64,000 nucleotides of DNA from Pseudomonas orientalis. GTDB lineage: Bacteria; Pseudomonadota; Gammaproteobacteria; Pseudomonadales; Pseudomonadaceae. The stretch covers positions 961,001 through 1,025,000 of the forward strand of contig NZ_CP094351.1 of NCBI RefSeq assembly GCF_022807995.1, written 5' to 3'. Both the position numbers and the translations under genes were made by a program. The notes beneath the pieces are model-generated. The model had not been told where the DNA came from and did not search any database. It saw only the letters and a program-made list of their open reading frames with translations. Shown here piece after piece: positions 56,329-64,000 of this stretch; position 1 is the first letter of the stretch; every line of letters begins with the position of its first letter.

Positions 56329-59058
56329 ATGACTGATCTGTCCCGAATCCAGGGGCCTGCCGGCGCGGTGATTCCAAGCCTGGAAGGCCGTTTCTACAGG
56401 CCGCCGCTGCCCGACGGCTACGTGCTGCGCCCACGCCTGTGCGAACGCCTGGGCGCCGGCCTGGAAGGGCGACTGTTGCTGGTCAGCGCGCCGGCGGGGT
56501 TCGGCAAGAGTTCCCTGGCGGTCGAGTTCTGCCAGAGCCTGCCGGCCCACTGGCAAAACCTGTGGCTGGGCCTGAGCCCGCGGGACAGCGACCCTGGCCG
56601 TTTTCTCGAGCGCCTGCTTGAAGGCTTGCGCGAGTATTTCCCGCAGCTTGGTGCCCAGTCCCTGGGCCTGCTGAAAATGCGTCAGCGTCACCAACCCTTC
56701 GCCTTTGAAGAATGGCTCGATGGCCTGCTCGATGAGCTGACGATGCATTTGTCCGTCCAGGCGCCGCTGTTGCTGGTGCTCGATGACTACCATTTGGCCC
56801 AGGGCCCGGTGCTGGACCGTTGCCTGCAATTTTTCCTCAATCATTTGCCCGATGGCCTGGTGGTGCTGGTCACCAGCCGCCAGCGTCCGGACTGGCACCT
56901 GGCGCGCCTGCGCCTGTCGCGGCACCTGCTGGAATTGCACGAGCAAGACCTGCGCCTGACCCATGACGAATCCCTGGCCGTGCTGCGCCGGCACAGCAGC
57001 TCGTTGCGCGGCGAGGCTCTGGAAAACCTGATCCGCCGTAGCGAGGGTTGGGTCGCCGGCTTGCGATTCTGGCTGCTGGCGGCCTCCGAAGCCGGCAATG
57101 ATGGCGCTCTGCCACAAAGCCTGAACGGGGGCGAAGGGCTGATTCGTGATTACTTGCTCGAAGAGGTCATCGACTGCCTGCCGGCGCATGTGCAGGCGTT
57201 TCTGTACGACACCGCGCCCCAGGAGCGCTTTTGCAGCGAGCTGTGCGACGCGGTCCGCGAGGCCCATGACAGCTCGGACATCCTGCGCTACCTGCAGGCC
57301 CATCAGGTTTTTCTGGTGCCATTGGATGAGCAGGGCCACTGGTACCGTTATCACCATTTGTTTTCCGATTTGCTGCGTGCCCGGCGCGAGAAGAGCGCCA
57401 CGCCGCCGCCGGCCAGTCTGCACCTGCGGGCCTGTCGCTGGTTCAACGCCCAGGGCTTGATCGATGAGGCGGTAGAGCAGGCGCTGCGTGCCGGTCACCT
57501 GGATGTGGCGGCGAACCTGGTGCAGAACCTGTCCGAGGAGCAGTTGCTGGCGGAACAGAATGTCGGCATGTTGCTGCGCTGGAAAATGGACTTGCCCGAC
57601 AGCTTGTTGATCAGCACGCCGCGCTTGATCGTGCTCTACAGCTGGGCATTGGGGCTGGCGTGCCAGTTGGATGCGGCGCAGGAGCTATCCAGCTACCTCA
57701 GCCGCTTCCTGCCGGCGCCGTCGGCCACCGCGCAGAAATCCATGCTGGCCCAGTGGCTGGCACTGAGCGGGATCATCGCCCGTGGACGCGGCGACCGCGA
57801 GTTGACCCAGCGCTATTGCAACGAGGCATTGGAGAGTCTGCCGCACAAACGTTACGGCCAACGGCTGATGTGCCTGTCCACCTTGTCCAACCTGGCGATT
57901 GTCGACGCCGATCTGTGGCGTGCCCGCGGCCTGAATCGCGAATCCCTGGAGTTGGCGCAGCGTGTCGGTAACCCGCTGTTCGAAGCCTTGGCACATTACG
58001 ACCGGGCCCGGGTGCTGCAGGCGCGCGGCGAGGTCCTGCGTGCCCTGGACGAAGTGCGCCAGGGCCTGCAGCGCCTGCACGGGCTGGCGGCCCAGCGGCT
58101 GTATGCCGTACGCGCGCGGTTGTCGCTCTATGAAGGCTACTTGTTGCTGTTGCGTTACCAGCCCGAAGCCGGCCTTGCGCGGTTGCGCGCCGGCCTGACG
58201 GAAGCCCGCGCCTGCCGGGATATCAGTGTGCTGATCGGGCATTGCGTGATCGCCAGCTTCGAAGGTCGACGTGGGGATTTTTCCACCGCCTTTGGCGAGC
58301 TGGCCGAGGCTGAACGATTGATGCATATCTGGGACGTGCCGCCGATCTACTACCTGGCGATGATCACCCTGATCAAATGCGAGCTGTGGCTGGCCCAGGG
58401 CCGCACTGACCTGGCGGACGCCTGGCTGACCCGGCTGGGCCAGACCTACACCGGTGAGGATGCGGCGGCCGCTCCGGAGTTTCACCCGCACTTGCCGCAG
58501 CATGTGGAGCTGCAACAGGCCGCGCTGGACGCCATTCGCCACCAGCCCGAGCAGGCGCTGCAACGGCTTGAGCACCTGGCGCAACAGGCGCTCGATAGCG
58601 GGCGCCAGATGATTGCCCTGATGGCGCTGACCCAGCAGGCGCATTTGCTGCTGGCATGCGGTCATGAAAACAAGGCCGGGCCGGTGTTGGCCCGCGCACT
58701 CGAAGCCGGCGCGGGAGGCGCGCTGCAACCGTTCCAGCGCTTGCTGGAGCATTACCCGGAGTGGATGCGCGGGCAGTTGGGCAAGCATCCACAGGCTCTG
58801 ATGAACCAGGCGTTGCTGGCACTGCTACCGGCAATCGCCGCCATTGAGAGCGTGCCTCACCATGAAACCCTGAGCGCACGGGAGCTGGCGGTATTGCAAC
58901 TGATTGCCCAGGGCTGTTCAAACCAGGAGATCAGCAACCAGCTGTTCATTTCCCTGCACACCGTGAAAACCCACGCCAGCCATATCAACAGCAAGCTCGG
59001 CGTGGAGCGCCGCACCCAGGCGGTGGCGCGGGCCAAGTCGATGGGCTTGCTCGGCTGA
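56329..59058 (+). CDS. MalT-like LuxR-family transcriptional regulator
   Basis: This 909-residue regulator has a STAND/NB-ARC-type ATPase module with Walker A SAPAGFGKSS at residues 53-62 and a Walker B-like LLLVLDDYHLAQ near 150, a long helical repeat sensor region, and a C-terminal LuxR helix-turn-helix (residues about 845-909) with CSNQEISNQLFISLHTVKTH. It resembles MalT and AlkS. I chose the ATG at 56329 because family N-termini align there; the frame is open further upstream. It probably activates the adjacent ligase and DUF1302/DUF1329 genes, an inference from position. Confidence 0.9.
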   Translation: MTDLSRIQGPAGAVIPSLEGRFYRPPLPDGYVLRPRLCERLGAGLEGRLLLVSAPAGFGKSSLAVEFCQSLPAHWQNLWLGLSPRDSDPGRFLERLLEGLREYFPQLGAQSLGLLKMRQRHQPFAFEEWLDGLLDELTMHLSVQAPLLLVLDDYHLAQGPVLDRCLQFFLNHLPDGLVVLVTSRQRPDWHLARLRLSRHLLELHEQDLRLTHDESLAVLRRHSSSLRGEALENLIRRSEGWVAGLRFWLLAASEAGNDGALPQSLNGGEGLIRDYLLEEVIDCLPAHVQAFLYDTAPQERFCSELCDAVREAHDSSDILRYLQAHQVFLVPLDEQGHWYRYHHLFSDLLRARREKSATPPPASLHLRACRWFNAQGLIDEAVEQALRAGHLDVAANLVQNLSEEQLLAEQNVGMLLRWKMDLPDSLLISTPRLIVLYSWALGLACQLDAAQELSSYLSRFLPAPSATAQKSMLAQWLALSGIIARGRGDRELTQRYCNEALESLPHKRYGQRLMCLSTLSNLAIVDADLWRARGLNRESLELAQRVGNPLFEALAHYDRARVLQARGEVLRALDEVRQGLQRLHGLAAQRLYAVRARLSLYEGYLLLLRYQPEAGLARLRAGLTEARACRDISVLIGHCVIASFEGRRGDFSTAFGELAEAERLMHIWDVPPIYYLAMITLIKCELWLAQGRTDLADAWLTRLGQTYTGEDAAAAPEFHPHLPQHVELQQAALDAIRHQPEQALQRLEHLAQQALDSGRQMIALMALTQQAHLLLACGHENKAGPVLARALEAGAGGALQPFQRLLEHYPEWMRGQLGKHPQALMNQALLALLPAIAAIESVPHHETLSARELAVLQLIAQGCSNQEISNQLFISLHTVKTHASHINSKLGVERRTQAVARAKSMGLLG

Positions 59059-59067
59059 TTGCGCCGC

Positions 59068-59628
59068 TCATTGTGCGCTCGGGCACTGCGTCAGGGACGA
59101 GCCTGCGGCGCTGTTGATCAGCGCGGCGAAGCGCTTGAGGTTGTTCTGGTGCGCCACCACCACGTCATCGATGCTCGGGCCGGCGGGTGATTGCAAGGTT
59201 GAGCGGCAGGTCAGCCCAGGACGATCACCCGCGCCGACCGGCCTGAGGCGCCAACGCGCGTCGAGCAGCGCGTATTGCCCAGGCACCGAATCAAAGCGTT
59301 GCACCTCGACACGCAACGACACCGCTTGCCGGGCATCGCTGCTGGCCAACTGGTCCACCAGCGCGCTCTTCAGCTCGTCGGCGAGGCTGGCCGCCCACCA
59401 TTGGGTTTCCAGAATCGCCAGGCCGCTGTCGCCCTCGCGGATCACGATCTGTGCTCGGTCGACCTGAGGCGGCACCGTGATGCTTTCAATGCGTATACCC
59501 GCGGCCTGCGTGCGCGGGGCGTTGTTCCAGTGCGCAGGCGTCAGGGTGTGGAACGCGATGGGTTCGCTGCTACACGCACCGAGCAGCAGCAGGGCGGTCA
59601 CCCAGGTGATTTTCAACGGCAACGTCAT
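59068..59628 (-). CDS. pqiC: PqiC-family outer-membrane lipoprotein
   Basis: PqiC is a lipoprotein anchored in the outer membrane that joins PqiB to form a lipid-transport bridge. The 186-residue product has the lipobox VTALLLLGAC (lipidated Cys about residue 19) and ITVPPQVDRAQIVIRE, typical of the ABC-type auxiliary lipoprotein domain. The ATG at 59628 follows TTGGAG, and lies 14 bases after the pqiB stop. The C-terminus (SLTQCPSAQ) is full length. Confidence 0.9.
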   Translation of the reverse strand: MTLPLKITWVTALLLLGACSSEPIAFHTLTPAHWNNAPRTQAAGIRIESITVPPQVDRAQIVIREGDSGLAILETQWWAASLADELKSALVDQLASSDARQAVSLRVEVQRFDSVPGQYALLDARWRLRPVGAGDRPGLTCRSTLQSPAGPSIDDVVVAHQNNLKRFAALINSAAGSSLTQCPSAQ

Positions 59629-59642
59629 AGCGGCTCCAATAG

Positions 59643-61292
59643 TCATTTGCGGGGTGGCCCTTGCAGGTCCAGAGGCGCGGCGTTATCGGCGCGACCGCGA
59701 ATCAGTGATTCCGGATGCCGGCCCAGGTAATCCGACAGCTCGCGCAAGGAGCGCGACATGCGCGCCACTTCATCCAGGGTCTGGGTCAGTTGCTCGCGCT
59801 GCGGCGAGTCTTCGGCCAGGGTGGAACTGGCCGATTGCAGGGTCTTGCTCACGTCGCCCAGGGTGGTCTGCACGCCAGGCAGGGTCTTGGCGTTGAATTG
59901 GGCCAGCCCCTTGCGCAGTTCGACCAGGCTGGCGTCGAGGTTGCCGGCAATGCGCTCGACGGGCAGTTGGCTGATCTTGTTGACGATGCCTTCGAATTTC
60001 TCCTGCAACTGTTCCAGGTTGCCGGGAAGGGTGGGGATGCCCACGGGACGCTGGTTCGGATCAAATGCGACTTTCTCGGCCTTGGGGTAGAAGTCCAGGG
60101 CAATGTAGAGCTGGCCGGTCAGCAGGTTGCCGCTGCGGGCCTGGGCGCGCAGGCCGTTTTCGATGAAGCTGCCGATCAGGCGCACGCCAGCGGCCTCATC
60201 GTCAGGGTTGTTGTTCATCGCCTTGAGCAGCTTGGTGTGCGCTTGGCCGAGCAGTTGCGGGTAGATCACGATGCCGACGTTGACCGGGAAGCTGCGTTTG
60301 CGGGCGTCGAAATCCAGGTTGATCGAGACCACCTTGCCGAACTCGACGCCGAGGAACTCCACCGGCGCGCCGACCTTCAACCCACGCAGGGCCTGGTCAA
60401 AGCGCAGCACCATGTATTGCCCCTGGCCATTGGGCGGGGCAAGGGCGCTTTGCTGGTCTTCGAACAGCTCAAAGTTCTGATTTTCCCCGGCCGGTTTGTC
60501 GTTGGGGCTGTAGGGCGGTGCCTGGAAGGAGATGCCGCCCATCAACATCGACGACACCGATTCGGTCTTCATCTCGAAACCATTGGCACCGACGCTGAGG
60601 TCGACGCCGCTGGCGTTCCAGAACCGCGTATTTTCGGTGACGTAGGCGTCATTGGGCGCATGCACGAACACTTCGATATTTACGCCCTTGCCCTCGCTGT
60701 CCAGTGCGTAGGCAACCACCTGGCCGACCGGGATTTTGCGGTAATACACCGGCGAGCCGATATCCAGCGACCCCAGGCCCTGGGTATGCAGGGTGAAACG
60801 CTTGCCGGGCTCGCCGTAGGTGATGGGCGGCGGGTTTTCCAGGCCCTTGAACTGTTTGGCACGGGTATCGGACTGGCCGATGTCGGCACCGATATAGTCG
60901 CCGGACAGCAGCGTATCGATACCGGATACGCCACCGGCGCCGATGCGCGGGCGCACCACCCAGAACTTGGAGTCTTCACGGGTGAAGCTTTCGGCCTGCT
61001 TGACCAGTTCGACGGTGGCATTGACGCTTTTCTGGTCATCGCTCAAGGCGACACCGGTCACTTGGCCAATGACCACGTTGCGGTATTTCACTTCGGTCTT
61101 GTTGGCGACCAGCCCGCTGCCGGTCTTGAAGTTGAGGGTGATGGTCGGTCCTTCCTGCAGCATGCTGTGGACCACCAGCGAGATACCCACCAGTACGGCG
61201 ACAATCGGCAGGATCCATACCAGCGAAACACTGAAGCGACGTGTCTTGATCGCGGGTTGCCCCGCCGTGTTGTCAGCCTTGGATGAGCTCAT
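59643..61292 (-). CDS. pqiB: MCE-domain lipid transport protein PqiB
   Basis: PqiB is an inner-membrane-anchored protein with three MCE domains that stack into a tunnel across the periplasm. The 549-residue product has one N-terminal membrane helix (SLVWILPIVAVLVGISLVV, about residues 22-40), three MCE repeats beginning near GPTITLNFKTGSGL, GEPGKRFTLHTQGLGSL and YMVLRFDQALRGLKVGAP, and a C-terminal coiled-coil needle region. Length matches the E. coli protein (546). The start overlaps the pqiA stop by 20 bases. Confidence 0.93.
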   Translation of the reverse strand: MSSSKADNTAGQPAIKTRRFSVSLVWILPIVAVLVGISLVVHSMLQEGPTITLNFKTGSGLVANKTEVKYRNVVIGQVTGVALSDDQKSVNATVELVKQAESFTREDSKFWVVRPRIGAGGVSGIDTLLSGDYIGADIGQSDTRAKQFKGLENPPPITYGEPGKRFTLHTQGLGSLDIGSPVYYRKIPVGQVVAYALDSEGKGVNIEVFVHAPNDAYVTENTRFWNASGVDLSVGANGFEMKTESVSSMLMGGISFQAPPYSPNDKPAGENQNFELFEDQQSALAPPNGQGQYMVLRFDQALRGLKVGAPVEFLGVEFGKVVSINLDFDARKRSFPVNVGIVIYPQLLGQAHTKLLKAMNNNPDDEAAGVRLIGSFIENGLRAQARSGNLLTGQLYIALDFYPKAEKVAFDPNQRPVGIPTLPGNLEQLQEKFEGIVNKISQLPVERIAGNLDASLVELRKGLAQFNAKTLPGVQTTLGDVSKTLQSASSTLAEDSPQREQLTQTLDEVARMSRSLRELSDYLGRHPESLIRGRADNAAPLDLQGPPRK

Positions 61293-61917
61293 CCGAGGTC
61301 TCCTCATGGTGTGGATTTTCCCAGATCAGCCGGGGATCGAAACTCATGGCGGCCAGCATCGTGAACACGACCACCAGACCAAAAAACAAAATGCCCAGGC
61401 GCGGCTCGATGTTGCCAAGGGCCTGGAACTTCACCAGCGCGGCGACGAGTGCGACCACGATCACATCCAGCATCGACCAGTAGCCGATCAGCTCGATGAA
61501 CCGAAACAGCTTCGAACGCTCCTTGCGCGCCCACCGGCTATTGCGCTGCACGGTGATCAGCAGCAATCCCAGCGATACGAACTTGATACCCGGCACGGCA
61601 ATGCTGGCAATGAAAATGATCAGCGCAATGTCCCAGGCGCCATGCTGCCAGAACTCCAGCACGCCGCTCATGATGGTGCTGTCCGCTCCGGAACCGAGCA
61701 TGGTGGTGTTCATTACCGGCAATATGTTCGCCGGCACATAAAAGGCCAGCGCGGTGAGCAGGTAGGCCCAGGTGCGGGTCAGGGACTGCACCTTGCGTCG
61801 GTGCAAGGGCGCGCCGCAGCGGTCGCACTCGGTGGGCTCAAAGCGCATGTCGCAGGGCTGGCCGCAGGTGTGACACAGGCACAGGTTGAGCTGGCGGGCG
61901 GTGGGCGGTGAATTCAT
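61273..61917 (-). CDS. pqiA: Paraquat-inducible protein A, second half-size paralogue
   Basis: PqiA is an integral membrane partner of PqiB. This 214-residue protein has a N-terminal zinc-ribbon-like pair (CHTCGQPCDMRFEPTECDRC) and four membrane helices with YVPANILPVMNTTML. E. coli PqiA is a single protein with two such modules; here they are separate genes, and this is the second. It overlaps the upstream module by four bases (ATGA) and pqiB by 20. Confidence 0.9.
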   Translation of the reverse strand: MNSPPTARQLNLCLCHTCGQPCDMRFEPTECDRCGAPLHRRKVQSLTRTWAYLLTALAFYVPANILPVMNTTMLGSGADSTIMSGVLEFWQHGAWDIALIIFIASIAVPGIKFVSLGLLLITVQRNSRWARKERSKLFRFIELIGYWSMLDVIVVALVAALVKFQALGNIEPRLGILFFGLVVVFTMLAAMSFDPRLIWENPHHEETSDELIQG

Positions 61918-62504
61918 AGGGTGTCCCACAGATCGCGCACATCGCGCCCGGCGATGCGGATCAGTAAAAGGCTGAGGACGGCCAGCGCGAACAGGCCGAT
62001 GCCGGGTATCACATCAAGCATTCCGGCCAGCTTGAACACCGCCACCATCGCGCCCAGCAGGCACACCTCCAGCATGCTCCAGGGCCTGAGTGCTTCCAGC
62101 CAGCGCATGCACAGCTTGAAGGCCGGCGAGCGCCTGCCGGTAAGGGCGAAACTCAATACCCAGATCAGCAGCAGCAACTGGAATACCGGCGCGATGATGA
62201 TGGAAATCGCCGCCACCAGGGCGATAAACGTGATCGGCCCCAGACTCAGCGCAACCACCGAATCCCACAGGGTCGCGCTATTCTTCAAGCCTTGCAGGCT
62301 GATGCTCATCACCGGATAGAAATTGGCGAACGCCCACAGCACTGCCGCGGTGACCGTCAACGCAAGGCGCTGTTGCACCGACAGGCCGTTATAGCGCTGC
62401 AGTACCCCGTCGCAGCGTAGGCACAGGGCTTTTTGATGCCGGGCGAGCGTGACTTTCTGGTACACGCAGTCGCAGTGCTCGCAGATGACCTGTTGGGTTG
62501 CCAT
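61914..62504 (-). CDS. pqiA: Paraquat-inducible protein A, first half-size paralogue
   Basis: This 196-residue protein has the same layout as its neighbour: CEHCDCVYQKVTLARHQKALCLRC, a ribbon with CxxC pairs, then four helices, with ANFYPVMSISLQG where the other has NILPVM. It corresponds to the N-terminal module of the fused E. coli PqiA. It starts at ATG 62504 and is the first gene of the pqi operon. Confidence 0.9.
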   Translation of the reverse strand: MATQQVICEHCDCVYQKVTLARHQKALCLRCDGVLQRYNGLSVQQRLALTVTAAVLWAFANFYPVMSISLQGLKNSATLWDSVVALSLGPITFIALVAAISIIIAPVFQLLLLIWVLSFALTGRRSPAFKLCMRWLEALRPWSMLEVCLLGAMVAVFKLAGMLDVIPGIGLFALAVLSLLLIRIAGRDVRDLWDTL

Positions 62505-62777
62505 ACGTGTTGCTCCGGATACAAATGACTGCGGTGTGGATCATCGCCGTGGGCTGAGTTCGGGTAGCTTAGCAGCCCGAAGGCTCGATTATCCTTTTGT
62601 GCGTATCTGATGCTGCGGGCGGGCGCTGTCCCTCCTACACTTGAATCTCCATGGCCTGGATGAATCCGGTTTGCACCGCTCTCACGGAATTTTTACCGCT
62701 TGTCGTGTTCCAAACCCGGCACAGGTCCGTTGCCCATGTCCTCTGCATCACAGAATGCAAAAGTAGGAGCTTCCTTC

Positions 62778-63548
62778 ATGTTCACTCCGCGTCGTCTGCT
62801 TGTTGTTGCTACCGCCGTAGCCCTGTTGTCCGGCTGCGCTTCACCTAATCCGTATGATGGCAGCCAGGGACAGGCCGGCAATGGTTCCGAAAGCGGCATG
62901 AGCAAGACCGCCAAGTACGGCGGCCTCGGCGCGCTGGCCGGGGCATTGGCCGGTGCAGCCATCGATCATAACAACCGTGGCAAGGGCGCGCTGATTGGCG
63001 CAGTGGTTGCCGGTGCCGGCGCTGCCGGCTATGGCTACTACGCCGACCAGCAAGAGAAAAAGCTGCGCGAAAGCATGGCCAATACCGGGGTTGAAGTGCA
63101 GCGCCAGGGTGACCAGATCAAGTTGATCATGCCCGGCAATATCACCTTCGCTACCAACTCCGACGCCATCTCCAGCAGCTTCTACCAGCCGCTGAACAAC
63201 CTGGCCAGCTCCCTCAAGCAGTTCAACCAGAACACCATCCAGATCGTTGGCTACACCGACAGCACCGGCAGCCGTCAGTTGAACATGGACCTGTCCCAGC
63301 GCCGTGCGCAGAGCGTGGCCAACTACCTGACCTCCCAGGGCGTCAGTGCCGCCAACCTGAGCGCCCGTGGTGCCGGCCCGGATAATCCGATTGCCAGTAA
63401 CGCCGACGTCAATGGCCGTGCCCAGAACCGTCGCGTAGAAGTGAACCTTGGCCCGATCCCCGGCCAGCAGTACGGCCAGCCGGGCCAGCAGCCAGCGCCG
63501 CAGCAGAACAACCAGTTCCAGGGCAACCCGTACTCGCAATACCAGTAA
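62778..63548 (+). CDS. OmpA-family lipoprotein (YiaD-like)
   Basis: The 256-residue product has a lipoprotein signal peptide (RLLVVATAVALLSGC, Cys about residue 20), a glycine-zipper segment (YGGLGALAGALAGAAIDHNN), and a C-terminal OmpA domain with ITFATNSDAISSSFYQPLN and the peptidoglycan-binding GYTDSTGSRQLNMDLSQRR. The domain should hold the outer membrane to the cell wall. The tail is Gln/Pro/Asn-rich. The ATG at 62778 lies after TAGGAG. Confidence 0.93.
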   Translation: MFTPRRLLVVATAVALLSGCASPNPYDGSQGQAGNGSESGMSKTAKYGGLGALAGALAGAAIDHNNRGKGALIGAVVAGAGAAGYGYYADQQEKKLRESMANTGVEVQRQGDQIKLIMPGNITFATNSDAISSSFYQPLNNLASSLKQFNQNTIQIVGYTDSTGSRQLNMDLSQRRAQSVANYLTSQGVSAANLSARGAGPDNPIASNADVNGRAQNRRVEVNLGPIPGQQYGQPGQQPAPQQNNQFQGNPYSQYQ

Positions 63549-63565
63549 ACAACTGCTGCAAAAAA

Positions 63566-63601
63566 GGGCGCCGTGCATTGACTGCACGGCGCCCTTTTTT
63601 T
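63566..63601. terminator. Bidirectional intrinsic terminator
   Basis: A perfect 12-bp stem, GGGCGCCGTGCA with TGCACGGCGCCC, loop TTGAC, is flanked by seven A residues to the left and seven or more T residues to the right. It lies between the convergent OmpA-type and BON genes. Confidence 0.95.
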
Positions 63602-63627
63602 GTGGGTGTGGCTAGACGCTGGTTACA

Positions 63628-64000
63628 TCAGTCGATGTATTCGAACACCTTCACGATTTTTTGAACGCCAGACACGCCCTGTACCAGGTTGGCCGCGCGA
63701 GTGGCTTCAGCCTGGGTCAGCAGGCCCATCATGTAGACGATGCCATTGTCGGTGACGATCTTGATACGCGAGCCCGGCACGGCACTGTCGGTGAGCATCT
63801 GCGCCTTGATCTTGGTGGTCAGCAACGCATCGTTGCTGATCGCCAGCAGGGTGATCGGGTCCATGACCTGCAGTTCGTTGTGGACCTTCTTGACCCGCTG
63901 AACCGCCGAGGCGGCCTGTTCAGCCTGGGCCTTGAGGTCTTCGCGCGGCGTCTGACCGGCCAGCAGCACGACGCCGTTGAAGCTGGTCACGACGATGCGC
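63628..64000 (-). CDS. BON-domain protein (partial, N-terminus outside window)
   Basis: The visible 124 residues, read from the window edge, contain two BON domains: VVTSFNGVVLLAGQTPRED and RIKIVTDNGIVYMMGLLTQ. BON proteins such as E. coli DolP (YraP) bind anionic phospholipids and support outer-membrane integrity. The reading frame continues beyond 64000, so the signal peptide and lipobox expected for DolP are not seen. The stop is at 63628. Confidence 0.9.
   Translation of the reverse strand, partial: RIVVTSFNGVVLLAGQTPREDLKAQAEQAASAVQRVKKVHNELQVMDPITLLAISNDALLTTKIKAQMLTDSAVPGSRIKIVTDNGIVYMMGLLTQAEATRAANLVQGVSGVQKIVKVFEYID

Overview
The window is a 64 kb stretch of a Pseudomonas chromosome, most likely from the P. 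fluorescens group. The evidence is GC-rich codon use, a gene order that as I remember it follows the P. aeruginosa PAO1 blocks gatB to hisC and uraA to mqo, and eight REPIN-type repeats of the GGGGGCTTGCCCCC and GGAGCGAGC kinds known from P. fluorescens SBW25. I see no prophage, insertion sequence, CRISPR array, rRNA or tRNA. It is mainly core genome with a more accessory right-hand third.

Layout. 1-2881 (minus): gatCAB, the amidotransferase that makes Gln-tRNA(Gln) and Asn-tRNA(Asn); gatB runs off the left edge. 3092-11918 (plus): cell-shape genes mreBCD, maf, rng and the giant AsmA-like yhdP. 11967-16296: a nitrilase-family hydrolase, then tldD and pmbA flanking an inverted yjgA. 16410-20204 (plus): a Fur-box-controlled iron-sparing operon, fagA-fumC-(TPR-like gene)-sodA, followed by a ZIP metal importer. 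27250-20242 (minus): kdsD-kdsC-lptC-lptA-lptB-rpoN-hpf-ptsN-rapZ-ptsO, joining LPS precursor synthesis and export to sigma-54 and the nitrogen PTS. 27561-32239 (plus): mlaFEDCB, ibaG and murA. 32452-35589 (plus): hisG-hisD-hisC.

35718-45879: pyrimidine and purine salvage (uraA-upp, hpt), a WbuC-like cupin, malate:quinone oxidoreductase, and a scatter of small conserved proteins, including a SRAP-family protein that lacks two catalytic residues. 46002-50527: an M48 lipoprotein protease, a Gdt1-type manganese exporter behind a yybP-ykoY manganese riboswitch, rsmC, a 2-hydroxyacid dehydrogenase and a LysE exporter. 50795-59058: an acyl-CoA ligase, a DUF1302 outer-membrane protein, a DUF1329 periplasmic protein and a MalT-like LuxR regulator, which looks like a hydrophobic-substrate uptake and activation module. 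59068-62504 (minus): a pqi lipid-transport operon with pqiA split in two. 62778-64000: an OmpA-type lipoprotein and a BON-domain protein cut by the right edge.

Themes. Envelope building and lipid traffic dominate (mre, yhdP, lpt, kds, mla, murA, pqi, OmpA and BON proteins). Metal homeostasis appears twice: a Fur operon that swaps iron enzymes for iron-free or manganese ones beside a ZIP importer, and a manganese-sensing RNA ahead of an exporter. The most notable local observations are the probable AUU start of mreC, a REPIN that encodes the last 18 residues of Mqo, the catalytically depleted SRAP protein, and the DUF1302/DUF1329 module.
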